Assembly (NCBI GenBank): GCA_035048485.1
Contig: CM068587.1
Span: forward strand, 46,778,996 to 46,842,995
Length of the DNA: 64,000 nucleotides
Direction: 5' to 3'
DNA from: Pteria penguin
Taxonomy: Eukaryota > Mollusca > Bivalvia > Pterioida > Pteriidae
Shown here piece by piece: positions 1 through 11,662 of this stretch (position 1 is its first letter; each line of letters starts with the position of its first letter). The notes below the pieces were generated by a model. That model ran no database searches. It was not told the origin of the DNA and saw only the letters and a list, made by a program, of their open reading frames with translations. The position numbers and the translations under genes were made by a program.

Positions 1-3000
1 TAGTTTTTGTAACAATTATTTGATAATGCGTCATCGCTGCTTTACGAAATTATTGTTTTGTCAAAAAATTTAGACACAATTCTCAGAACAAATATGTAGA
101 ACACACATATGCTTAGTACTAGACATACAATTTTGTCATTGTAACTACCACGTTTAAATCCCTCAAATACCACTCTTTGTGTCGATTCTGACTGGTCATT
201 TTTCAAATATTTTTTTCCCTAGGCCTGAAACTCACAATTGCAAGGCCAAGGTTTTCAAAACTGTACAAGATTATATTTGATTACTGTGGAACTATCTGTG
301 ATTATCTGTATTTGACGGTAATTGTAGCACACATTGAAACCCTTTCGGGAAATCACATTTTCTTCTAATCACTGAAACTGCCTTGCGAGTTTTAGTGAAA
401 TCTAAAGAAATATACTCTTCAGACCTCCCTCATAGGGATTCAAACATACATGTACCATGATTAATTGCTCTTGAATAAAGCTATGAATCTGCAGTATTAC
501 AAAGATCTCAGTGTATGACATATAGAAAATATATATACAAAAAGACATAAAATGTTTTAGTATACTGCAGTCGCAATGCCAACTTATAGTTACTTTAATT
601 GGTGGAGTTAACCGCTTTACGTGCGATCTTCCCAACTACCGCAAACGAGTACAATCAAATGGACAGACATTAAAGATCTATTAAAAACCTCCATTTAGAA
701 AACAAGATTCAACAGGTAGCTTAAGCTGAGAGGTCATAAATTCATATAAGCAAAAATATCATAGGATAAAATCTAAGAATCAAAAATAAGAAGGGACATC
801 AACAAAAGCTAAATGTATTCTGTCCAAATGGAAGCGAGCCATGATTTACAGGAGGTTCGACTAACAGAGAAGATGGGGTTCAGGCCCCTGTCTCTACTGA
901 ATACGTTCACACAAGGCCCGTCATAAAAGACGGTCCACCATTCCGTTAGTCAGCATGAAATGCTACTATCATTCCGTACACCACCAATGTAAAAATAGGA
1001 CAAACATTTTTAAGATTAAGATTTTATTAAACGATCTGTTGTTATTTTTAAGACTGAAAAACCGGACTCTAAAATGTTAAAGTTTTTAAATGTTGATTTC
1101 GCATATTATTGATTGACTATAAGATCCAAATAAATCTTTGTTTTGAGACACATTGTCTCATATTTTTTCGATAATTGAACAGAAATTTTGACATAATTGA
1201 GTAGTAACGGAATATGAGGATCAAACAACAAGCTATAAAGCAAGAGATCGAACCCTGTTGATCGACATTGCGCACATCCCATTTAAGGAAAGTGTTTTGA
1301 ACCGAAATCACAAAATAATTGTTTAATGACGATCAAATGTTTCTTGTGATCTATAAACGTGAAATAATTGTACCGACTTGGTTTTAATGTTAATATATTG
1401 ATTATTAATCACCATGCTTTAAAGTCGTCGTATTCTGCAAGAACATAGAGTTATTTTAGGATAGTTGTCAATCGAGATGTGTAATCGAACGATCTATTCA
1501 CAAATTTGAACTCAAAACTGCATGAACAGATTTCTTGAAACGTGGTCGATAAAGGAATACTTGAAAAGGATCTGTGATGGATGAAATTTCAAAGGCATGA
1601 TATACCTGACATTCCCTTGCCCAGAAAGCCCAAAATAGAGACGTATCAAAGGGTGATAATTTGGTACATTCACACTCAGAAAGACCAGAACAAAAGCAAA
1701 TGGAGAGGAATTGTCATTGATTTATGATATACCCCAAGTCGGGAACCATTTGGCATACCCTTTCTCAGCAAACCCAGAAAAAAATGTTACTTGCCTATTT
1801 TCGACCTTAGGCAAGACACACCTTACATTTTCTCGCTCATCAAGCGGAGTCAGATATTCAGAAATTGCTAATGGTCAAAGATCTCAACAAACGTGAAAAA
1901 GCATAGCTTAGCATAGCATAGCACAACATAACCATTCATACTTCTTTTTATTAGTGTAAACATGGGCCTTATGCCAAATGACACATCCGGATATTAAATA
2001 TTCATCACTGCTTTGTTGTAATCCGTTACGTTACTGTGAATCTGAATGACTCAGGATGGTGCCATTACAATAGATATGAAATAATCATGACATGAGGAAA
2101 AAATGTGTGGATTTATGTTGTGTAGTTTAATTGCAAGATATCTTCTGATTTTTTTTTGGTTTGTAACCGTTGTTGACAGCAAACTTCAACTACATATCTA
2201 TTTGTCTTTTCATTGTGTCTATTCACTTTTAATTTCCAAACATCATTACACTTTTCCAAAACTCTATGTTGATCTATTCTTACACGGCTAATTAGGGGAT
2301 AAAAGTACAGTGTTTGATTGATCTAATTCACTGTAACACAAACGTCGTTTTTCTCTTTGAAATTGCCCCAAATTCCTCGTTGCTAAGGACCGATAGCGTC
2401 ATGTTTGAAATCCTTCCGAGAAACGAATTGATATGTAGTGCACAGATATAAGAGGTTTCTTCGTTTTCATATTCTTGAAATTTTATGATTAAATCATTAA
2501 TTACAATTTGATTCATACATGAGTGACTTGACATCGCATCGTAAACAGCTGAACAAGCAGTTATGCTGTAGCGCGGCGAGATTTAAAGGACATGCTGGAA
2601 AGCATGTTGCATGATGGTGCGTCATGTACATTTCAGTTTTGTTGGTTCAACTTGATTGTAATAATTGTGCACGTGAATGGTAGTACTTGCAAACCGTCCT
2701 TGATACGAGACTTAAGATGGACGTTAAGAGCTCTGAACGAAGTTGTAAAAGACAGTGTTTTTGATAGTTGGAGTCAGAGGCAATGTGGACAAAGAGTACA
2801 TACAATGCAGTTAATACATTTGAGGACGGTATATCGTGGTTATACATGTCTGAACGCTAATATGTAGACCAATCAGATTTGTCAAAACAGAACAAGAGAA
2901 TTAGAATGAGGCTTTTCAGCAGCAGAATACTTTGGCGTACCATTAACTACCTTGTTGTGTTGCGCTGTTTACTTCATTTGCTTATCATCAAGATAACGCC

Positions 3001-3024
3001 CGACCAACATAATGCTGTATGAGT
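1..3024. other. Intergenic, no gene seen
   Basis: AT-rich sequence with only short chance ORFs on either strand. I see no splice-consistent coding stretch, RNA gene or clear transposon terminus. Confidence 0.5.
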
Positions 3025-3313
3025 CTTTTCGTTAGACAGAGTTACTTCCCATCTGGGACGGTATCTGACGTAAAACAATTATGACATCATCCCACCCGAA
3101 ACAGTGAGGGATCTTTTACGTGCCACGCCTACCGTGACACGGGACTTCGGTTTTTACTGTCTCATCCGAAAGACAGAACACCGGTGTGTCCAGGGCCGGA
3201 GTCGAACCCAGGACCTCTCGATCACGAGCCGAGCACCTTATCCACTGGATCACACAAGCTTGTTTTACGTCAGATACCGCCCCAAATAGGAAGTAACTCT
3301 ATATAACGAAAAG
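3025..3313. mobile_element. TIR (MITE-like) element enclosing a SINE
   Basis: Two 52-bp inverted repeats, 3025-3076 and 3262-3313, match at nearly every base, both containing CGGTATCTGACGTAAAAC on the inward side and CTTTTCGTTA at the outer end. Between them lies a minus-strand SINE body (3077-3261) that runs almost from arm to arm. Either the SINE inserted in a small MITE or the arms arose around it. Confidence 0.75.
3077..3261 (-). mobile_element. tRNA-derived SINE copy (family 1), inside TIR element
   Basis: On the minus strand it reads from a tRNA-like head, with a B-box-like GGGTTCGACTCC, through the family's 'tttcggatgagacagtaaaaa' core and 'cacggtaggcgtggcacgta'. The usual ATCA-repeat tail is missing. 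Confidence 0.75.
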
Positions 3314-4854
3314 AACAAGTCACAGTTTTATCACATCGGGGATTAAAGGTGAATTATTTATCTATAGTTTATTTATTTATTTATAGAAGCACTCTTGCTC
3401 AGCTGGTTTTAAAATAAATCAATTCGTAATATATTTTTCTTTTGCACTTTTCTAGTTCAATAAATAATCGAATATCGATTGGCAATGAAGTCAAAAGTAT
3501 ATCTGACAATAGACTACAGTTTCCTCCCTTGTTTCATGTAGCACGCACATATCCCCCCACCCCAAACAAATAATAATGCTTACTTTTCCTCAGTTCATTT
3601 ACCAGTGTTGTGATGATATTTATAGTGCTTTAAACATGCCCTCCGGTAGAAAAGAGTTTGCAAAAAATTACAAAAATGATATTACGGCTTTTTGGTGCAT
3701 GCCTGAGAGTGCCATGAGTCTAAAATATTATCACTACTGCAAGACCTGAGAGTGAGGTCATAGGGGTCAAGATGTGTATTCCTAGATACAGTTTGGCGTA
3801 TGCAATTTATAGCTCTTATGTAGTATAACAACATACAAAAATCTCTGAAAAGAAGCAAGTGGTGGGTTTTTGCAAAGGTTTTTTAATTTACAAAGGAAAC
3901 AACACGGGAAAACTGTAGTCTACACTATATGGTCTACCACTACGAAGATATCACCGTCTTAAGTTCGCAAAAACGGCCTCTTACATATGATAATGACCAT
4001 GTGCGATGTCACAAATAACAACATGAGCAGTATAGAGCTCTCGCATGTGAATCTGACAATTTGGGTTTTTTATCCATTGCGCAGGCGCGAAAGAACGGAG
4101 TCACCATTAATGACTGCATTATTTTGACATTCAAAACAGGAGAAAAAAAGCTTAGTCATACTACAACAATGTAGGATAAGAGTTATAAATTTTGTAATAA
4201 AGTGTAAGTTTAATACTTTAGAAAGGTTTTTTTTAACCGATTGGAGTGAGACGGAATTTGAAACTTATATACTGTACTCCTATTATCTAAATATAGATTG
4301 TTTGTTTTGGTTTTGGACAAGACCCGGATGACTTACTGTATCTCGATCGAACTATACATGTATTTATGTATGCTGATTAATAGTGACACGGGTATTTCGT
4401 TAAATTAAAGTTAATTGGATGGATGTCACTTTTTTGAAAACATTTGTTTCATTTCAGTCAAATCATGTTTAAAGTTCATACACTATTGTAAATTAATAAT
4501 ATATTAACTCATGTGTTTCCCTGTAAGTTTTAATGTGTCAACACGTAGTTAAAGTATGACAAGATATGTTTGGTAATCATTGATGCCCCAACTGGCCTTA
4601 ATTACGAGAAAATATATTGATTTTATGGGTTTTAAATGTTTTTTTTAATAGTATAGTGACATATGTTGCTTGAATTAAAAATCTTTGAAATCAACTTTCC
4701 ACAATGCAGAAATAAGTCGTTTTTTTCTGCGTTTCAGAGGTAACTTTCGAATAACCTAAGTCTATAATTAGCAACTAACGATCCATAGAGGAGTTCAGTT
4801 ATAGATTTAATCAAGGAAACAATGTTTCTGAATATTTAAGAAAATTTCTGATGG
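3314..4854. other. Intergenic, no gene seen
   Basis: AT-rich sequence without supported features; only a short (TTTA)n near 3366. Confidence 0.45.
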
Positions 4855-5217
4855 ATGTGGCAGGCCAAACAGGAGATGCTTATACACCCAAATGCATTGG
4901 TTGTTGGTTTTTTTTATTCAGGGTTCCATAAATGTCCACAGAGATACATTGTTGCATTATAAGTGCCACAGTGACATATTGCATTAAGAACTTTCATGTT
5001 CTAGATTGGGTAAGACAAAAAGTCATACACTTTATATCATATCAAATCTAATTCTTAATTTCTTATTTTGTTGAAATAAAATTTGTGTGCAGTGTTGAAC
5101 TATTTTTGTCTCGCATGTATATATCGGGCTAGTGTGGCATGCCAAACAGGAAAGGCTTATTCCTACGGGACACCTGAGCTTACATCTGTTTCCAGGTGTA
5201 CATGAATGTCCGCTTTT
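4855..5217. repeat. Two diverged copies of a short dispersed repeat
   Basis: Segments 4855-4945 and 5132-5217 share 'gtggcaggccaaacagga', a 'gcttat' step, and 'aatgtcc' at their ends. They are direct repeats about 277 bp apart. A (TTTC)n tract follows at about 5260-5284. Confidence 0.45.
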
Positions 5218-5380
5218 GCGTATTTTGTAAATGCTACAATCACAATAATGCGGTTTCTTTTTCTTTCTTTCTTTCTTTCTTTCTCGTTATTCTTTACACC
5301 ACTTCAAGTTTATTTCCCTTATACGATGGCGTTATCCGCCTGAGGCATGGCTTCATTATTTTGTCTTATGCTACAAAATA

Positions 5381-5640
5381 ATCTTTTACGTGCCAACGTA
5401 TACCGCGACACGGGGCCCAGGGGTATACCTCGACACGGGCCTAGCTTTATACCATGACGCGGGACCTTGCTTAATACCGTGACAAGGGGCCTTGGTTTAT
5501 ACAGTAACGGGGCTTTGGTTTCACTGTCTCATTAAAAGGACAGATCAAGAGAAAGAGGATGGCAAATCACAGTAAAAAATCCGAGCCAACAACCAGAATC
5601 GAACCCATGTCATCTGAATTGAAATTCAGTGTACCAATCT
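5381..5640 (-). mobile_element. SINE copy (family 1) with five internal 25-bp repeats
   Basis: The minus-strand head has a B box GGTTCGATTCT (near 5600). The core is recognisable, but the single 'taccgtgacacggggcctcggttt' step of other copies is present five times in tandem at 5399-5521, units of 24-25 bp with some divergence. Confidence 0.65.
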
Positions 5641-7407
5641 GCCTCTCATTACAGAAGTTAATTTCGTGTTTTATTAGGTTTAATCGGTGTCACAAGACAT
5701 AGGTACAAATAATAATTTCTGTCTCTATACATAATTTAGTGAATATCTGTCCTATTAATTTATGCATTTAGTACGGCGTAGTAATATGGATGTGTGCGAG
5801 AGGGGTAAAGATAAAGTCCCTGAAATTTTATAGTTCTAGTGTTTACCTTAAATGATTATGATAATATTTTGTATATGTAAGAGAATTCAGTGAAGAAAAC
5901 ATGGCATTTTACATACATTTATATGTATTTGCCAATTACAAGTACAAATACAAATTTTTAAGTACAAATACAAGTTTTTCTTAAACAATACTTAATTTAC
6001 TTTGTGATGGTTTAACAAAAAAAAAAAATCACGAATACCAATGTCCAAATAAGGCAATTTTTGAAATGTAGGTCAAATGTCACGAAGTCAGTGACCTTGG
6101 TGTAATTTGAAAGGGCTTGATTATTGGAGTATGCATGCTTAACATAAAATCTCTGCCTTTCACGGTTCAAAGGTTATGATGAAGGTTAAAGTTGACAACA
6201 GACATAAATACACAAACAAACAAACAGGCAGACAGGTAAAAACAATATGTTACCGATCTATCGATCCAGGAGCATAAAAGAAAAGTTCGAACCCAACGAT
6301 ATATGATATTTTTACGAAAACGTTCTCCAGGAAGAAATTTGAAACCCTCGACACTGATAAACAAGACATCTTCCAATCAATATATGGACATCATTACAGG
6401 TAGGGCCTCAAAGTAGCCCGTTGTAACGGAAATTTGAACTCTTTCGATAATCTCCTTATACCAAGATCGGGCTCCTCGTCCTATCAAACAAATCGCACGT
6501 TTTTCTAGTGGATGTTGTGAATCATCAGAAGGCGCCAATTCCTCTTGAATTCCCAATTTTACTTTTCGTTCATCAAAAATCGGTTTTCATTTGGCGAAAC
6601 TCTTATGGATGACATCATTTCACCTTTGACTCAATATTAATGCTAAAAATAGACAGAATATTCACCTGATTTCACCTCTAGCTTTCAAATGTTTATTTGA
6701 ATTTTTAATGGTTTATATCAACAGAAAATGCCCATTTCTCTCTGGCACCAATTTTATTTTCCTATTACACAATTTTTAGCTTTGGGATTAAATGGCATCC
6801 CTCCGTTATTCTTCACATATCAAGTCATTTGTATACGTTTTGTTATGACAATGACAGTCTTTTGATTAGAAATGGCTGCTGTTCAGAATAGTATTTTCAT
6901 AATTAATATGATAACAAAGGCCATTGTGACACTTGATATCTTTGAACACGAGGCAAAGCATACAAACACATACATTGTTCTTTGTTATCTGTAACTGATA
7001 AAGATTTTATAGATAAAATGCTGTGGAATGTAATCTATAACATATGGTCTACCTCCATTGCACAACTCCCGGCCAATATCTGTTCAATTATTGAAAAATA
7101 GTTATATGATATGATTAAAACAATTCTTCACTCTTAGACATTCATTGTCTCTCTTAGAGTGTTCTGCATTGTATTTTACAGTCTAAAAGCTGCTCTGTAT
7201 ATATTGCTATATTTATCTCATCTGCTGGCCACCGGGGGGAAAGTTTATAAAGTGAGCCGGGAGGTCTCGGAGTTTAGTTTAATAACGGGTTTCTGTCTCC
7301 ATATAAAACGATGAAAACTCAAAATGCGCCATAATCAATGCCAGTCTAGACATACTGAACGCGCCTAATGTTTTCAGGATGAGGACTTCTTTTTAACAGA
7401 TTGATAT
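5641..7407. other. Intergenic, no gene seen apart from the repeat at 6060-6278
   Basis: AT-rich; no coding or RNA gene supported. Confidence 0.4.
6060..6278 (+). mobile_element. Hairpin-ended dispersed repeat, diverged copy
   Basis: Shares with 20403-20651 and 51936-52205 the order 'gtcaaaggtcac', 'gaccttggtgtaatttgaa', 'gcatgc', 'gttaaagttgacaacagaca', an (ACAA)n/(CAGA)n tract and 'aaaaacaatatg' followed by a degraded terminal hairpin around 'gatctatcgatcc'. Confidence 0.65.
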
Positions 7408-7415
7408 TAATTTAA

Positions 7416-9161
7416 TAGAGATATAACGAAGCAGTTTCTCACGATACGATACGTATCACGATACTTGAACAACGACACGATAGTATCACAATATTTGTAC
7501 AACGATACGATACGTATCACGATACTTGAACAACGACACGATAGTATCACAATATTTGTACAACGATACGATACGTATCACGATACTTGAACAACTATAC
7601 AATACGATACGTATCACGATACTTGAACAACTATACAATACGATACGTATCACGATACTTGAACAACTATACAATACGATACGTATCACGATACTTGAAC
7701 AACGACACGATAGTATCACAATATTTGTACAACGATACGATACGTATCACGATACTTGAACAACGACACGATAGTATCACAATATTTGTACAACGATACG
7801 ATACGTATCACGATACTTGAACAACGACACGATATGTATCACGATACTAGAACAACGATACGATACGTATCACGATACTTGAACAACGACACGATACGTA
7901 TCACGATACTTGAACAACGATACGATACGTATCACGATACTAGAACAACGATACGATACGTATCACGATACTTGAACAACGATACGTATCACGATACTTG
8001 AACAACGATACGATACGTATCACGATACTTGAACAACGACACGATAGTATCACAATATTTGTACAACGATACGATACGTATCACGATACTTGAACAACGA
8101 CACGATATGTATCACGATACTAGAACAACGATACGATACGTATCACGATACTTGAACAACGACACGATACGTATCACGATACTTGAACAACGATACGATA
8201 CGTATCACGATACTAGAACAACGATACGATACGTATCACGATACTTGAACAACGATACGTATCACGATACTTGAACAACGATACGATACGTATCACGATA
8301 CTTGAACAACGACACGATAGTATCACAATATTTGTACAACGATACGATACGTATCACGATACTTGAACAACGACACGATATGTATCACGATACTAGAACA
8401 ACGATACGATACGTATCACGATACTTGAACAACGACACGATACGTATCACGATACTTGAACAACGATACGATACGTATCACGATACTAGAACAACGATAC
8501 GAAGCGTATCACGATACTAGAACAACGACAGATACATATCACGATACCAGAACGACGATATAATACGTATTATGATACTTGAACAACGACACAATACATT
8601 TCACGATACTTGGACAACGATATGATTCGAATCACGATACTTGAACAAAGATACGATACGTATCACGATACTTGAAATACAATACGTATGACGAAACTTG
8701 AACAATGATATGATACGTATCACGATACTTGAAATACGATACGTATCACGATACTCGAACAATGATATGATACGTATGTGATACTTGAACAACGACACAA
8801 TAAGTTTCACGATACTTGGATAACCATACGATTCGTATCACGATACTTGAAATCGATACGATACGTATCACGATACACTTGTTAATATCAAGAAACCAGG
8901 TGTACGATTTATTGCATTGGTTTCATGAAGTATCCAAAATAGTTTTTGAGAAAAAAAATACATAAATAACAGTTCATACTAGAAATAAGTCACAAACTGT
9001 TTAGATTCCTTTTGTGCATAATTTTAAAATTGTGTTTGAACATGTATACATATCATAAGAATTGTTACAGATTTTTCATAAAGAAAAGGACTGCAGTATC
9101 GTTGTCGTATCGCTTGAGCTTCTACCTGTATCGTGTATTGTATCACAGCGTTACATCCCTA
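7416..9161. mobile_element. hAT-type non-autonomous transposon with internal minisatellite
   Basis: Ends are TAGAGATATAACG and CGTTACATCCCTA, imperfect inverted repeats (TAGRGATRTAACG). It is flanked by a perfect 8-bp duplication taatttaa at 7408-7415 and 9162-9169. The 8-bp target duplication and this type of terminus are hAT hallmarks. No transposase frame is present. The interior is a large tandem array, then about 280 bp of unique-looking sequence shared with the copy at 56687-57479. Confidence 0.85.
7441..8878. repeat. Minisatellite array inside the hAT element
   Basis: Repeated units of the type 'gatacgtatcacgatacttgaacaac' with variants 'agtatcacaatatttgtacaac'. Each unit centres on the 10-bp palindrome gatacgtatc. 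A higher-order repeat of 273 bp is near-identical from about 7756, 8029 and 8302, showing recent homogenisation; the right part (after about 8520) is more diverged. Overlapping ORFs here are products of the repeat. Confidence 0.95.
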
Positions 9162-9169
9162 TAATTTAA

Positions 9170-9584
9170 TGTGTTATGTCACTGTGCCACTCCCAACACC
9201 ATACCGCGTTGGAAATTTATAGATCCAAGGAAATCAGTGGGAAGAGCAGGTGCCCGAGGGAGTAAGCTTCTCCTGTGTGATCAATGATACCCGGTCACAA
9301 TGATTGTTCGGAGTAAACATGCGATAAAAGAAACATATAGGTAGTTCAACGTTCTTGACAAAACACAACTATTCACCAAGAAGTAATACTTACTCTTAAG
9401 TTAACTGTTTGTCACTACACCTATCTCGTAACTAAGCAACTGACAATGCAACCAATCCAGAGTCATAAAGCCAATTATCATGAAAATCGACCAATCACAA
9501 TACTCATCTACCCCCCCCCCCCCCCCTCCCGCAAACACAACACCCAACCAGCCAGCAAACCAAAACCTATGAATTACATGAAGC
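9170..9584. other. Intergenic, no gene seen
   Basis: Contains a poly-C run near 9511-9526; otherwise nothing supported. Confidence 0.4.
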
Positions 9585-9840
9585 TGGTGCAGCTCAACCA
9601 GTTAGGTATCTAGCTCGTAACCGAGGGGTCCCGAATTTGAATCCCTTTAATAGCTCGACGATGTGTTGTCTCCTGGAATAGACAGTAAAAACCGAGGCCT
9701 AATGTCACACATGGCACAAGTAAAAGGTCCCTCAGTGCTTCGGGTGGGTCTGTTGCAGAGGTCTAAATTTCTGTGCATTGCATCAAGCAGGTGCCACCAC
9801 CATATAAGTGCAATAATGTCAATGTAAAGCAGAAGGAGAA
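9585..9840 (+). mobile_element. SINE copy (family 1), diverged
   Basis: TRNA-like head with 'ccgaatttgaatccc' in the B-box place, then 'agacagtaaaaaccgaggcc', 'tccctcagtgcttcgggtgggtctgttgcagaggt' and 'caggtgccaccaccatataagtg', in the order of the family. Confidence 0.65.
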
Positions 9841-10540
9841 TTATGAAAATCAACAAACAAACAAATATGAACTACCATTGCGATAGTTCCCATTTCTTAA
9901 ATGAAGTTTCTTTGGAAAATATCATCACGTACCAAAAAAACAAAAGAAAGAAAAGGAAAAGAAAAGAAGAAGTAAAAGGGGAAAAGAAAAAAATAATAGA
10001 ACGGAAAACCATGAGACGAAGAGTGTATTTTGAAAGAGACAATAGCTATTGTCATGTGAAGGATGTGCTCCGGCATATGCCTCGGGAGACGATCTCCAAA
10101 TCATCCAATTTTCCATTATGATGAAGCTGTAGAAGCCATTGATTTGATGTTATGTGACCTTGTGAAATCTTTCTCCTCTTTTTGTTGATGGCACACTTCA
10201 TGGCATGCTATATGGTGCTTTTCTGGAATCACAATGACAGCGATGTTAATGGAAAAACGTTGAAGGAGAGTATTAGAGGCAATATGGAGAGAAAATTATT
10301 TACTCATGAATAATTTCATGCAGACAGATCATTACGATGTTCATGGCTTTTTTGAGTTCATGAAATAAAGAAGTAAATGAACTAATCATGGAGGAAAATA
10401 ATTATGAGGTGGTAGTAACGCTTGAGGTTATAAAATCCACAGAAAGCCGGAATAGTAAAATCGTTTATGTTTAATAAATTACAAAAAAACCCCAAAAATT
10501 CTTGTCGTACCCCTTGTGTCATCGTCTTTGGGCAATTAAG

Positions 10541-10679
10541 GGATCGCCAGATCCAACTTTAACCACGCCCATTACGTAGTTCCATTGTGACGTCATAATT
10601 ATATTCATGTTTGCAGGGCCATTTATTTATGACGTCATAATGAACAAGTGTGCCAAAAAGTGTGATGTCGAGCAACTGA
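10541..10679 (+). repeat. Dispersed 139-bp repeat R1, copy 1
   Basis: Matches 59178-59316 over its whole length: both run from 'cgccagatccaact' through 'tatattcatgttt' and 'ccatttatttatgacgtcat' to 'gaaaagt/caagtg' and 'aactg'. This copy carries two TGACGTCA palindromes. Confidence 0.7.
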
Positions 10680-10880
10680 CTTCACGTTTTCTGTTTTATC
10701 AAAATATGCCAATATCTCACAATCTGACAAGAGCTTTCACTGTTCTTTGTTATTACATTTTTCACCGTTTCTGAACAAACTATCACCTCTTTCTTTGTCA
10801 TTCGACCTTGAACTTCTTGATCTTAGATGTTAGGTTAAAATGAATAAGCTCCGTTAAATATTTAATTAGTGAAATCTAAA

Positions 10881-11089
10881 TGAGGTCCCGTGTTACGGTA
10901 GGCGTGGCATGTAAAAGATCCCTCACTACACGTACTTTGGGTGGGTCCGTTGAAAAGGTATAAATTTCTATGCAATCATCAGGCAAATGCCAGTACCATA
11001 TACGCGAAATAATCGTGTAGTGGCGTAAAATAATTTTCAATCAATCAACTTATCAATCAATCAATCATTCAATCAATCAGTACAAATTT
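10881..11089 (+). mobile_element. SINE copy (family 1), 5'-truncated with ATCA tail
   Basis: Begins within the core (gaggtcccgtgttacggtag) and continues to 'catatacgcgaaataatcgtg' and a long (ATCA)n tail. Absence of the tRNA head fits incomplete reverse transcription. Confidence 0.75.
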
Positions 11090-11237
11090 GCATCTGATAA
11101 TTTGAAATAATCACGCATTCTCACTGTGGCCGTCGTTTTTTTTTTTTATCGAGAAATGGACTCGCGGCACAGCACGAAGAAATTTTTCAGTTCATAACCA
11201 TAAAGTGTGATTAAAAGTAAATCCATTCATTGTACTT

Positions 11238-11318
11238 GCCCCGCATCAGGCAGATGCCGTCACCATATACGTGAAATATTCGTGGTGTGACGTAAAACAA
11301 AAATCAATCAATCAATCA
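11238..11318 (+). mobile_element. SINE 3' fragment (family 1)
   Basis: Only the last about 80 bp: 'gccccgcatcaggcagatgc', 'cgtcaccatatacgtgaaat', 'attcgtggtgtgacgtaaaac' and the ATCA tail. It is close to the 24321-24590 copy, so it is young. Confidence 0.8.
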
Positions 11319-11446
11319 TTGTATTTATTTAATTATAGAATTCAATAATAAGCAACCTTGAACTTTCTTTAAATTCTCATGTATTTCTCAAGTTCCCACT
11401 ACTATGCATCCGAAGTACTCCCATTAAAGTCTCCATAGACATGCGC

Positions 11447-11662
11447 GAATCCAGAGGGATGGACCGGGGTCTGAACCCATCCTTTTTTATCATTTATTTT
11501 CATAAAGAAAAAAGAGGAGTTACTGGCTCAGTTATGTGACAGAAGTCACCATGGAGCTATACAATAAGTAACTTTACACACAAAAACAAAGGGTGGACCC
11601 CCCTCTCGGAAAATTGATTGGGGTGCACACCCTCCCGTCACAATTTCTGGATCCGCGCCTGG
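11447..11662. mobile_element. MITE-like element of the 'gaatccagaggg' type
   Basis: Shares with 19263-19445 'gatccagagggatggaccgg', 'ggtctgaaccca', 'cacacaaaaa' and 'accccc...ctctcg...aaattt', ending in 'tttctggatc'. The ends 'gaatccag' and 'ctggatccg' are inverted, as in the GGCGGATCCAG elements elsewhere in the window. Confidence 0.6.

Noticed and set aside
7486..8520. Overlapping 69-81-codon ORFs with repeated Asn-Asn-Asp-Thr-Ile phrases
   Set aside because: Open on both strands only because the minisatellite unit lacks stops.
7441..8878. Regularly spaced repeats resembling a CRISPR array
   Set aside because: There are no unique spacers; units are head-to-tail and the host is a eukaryote.
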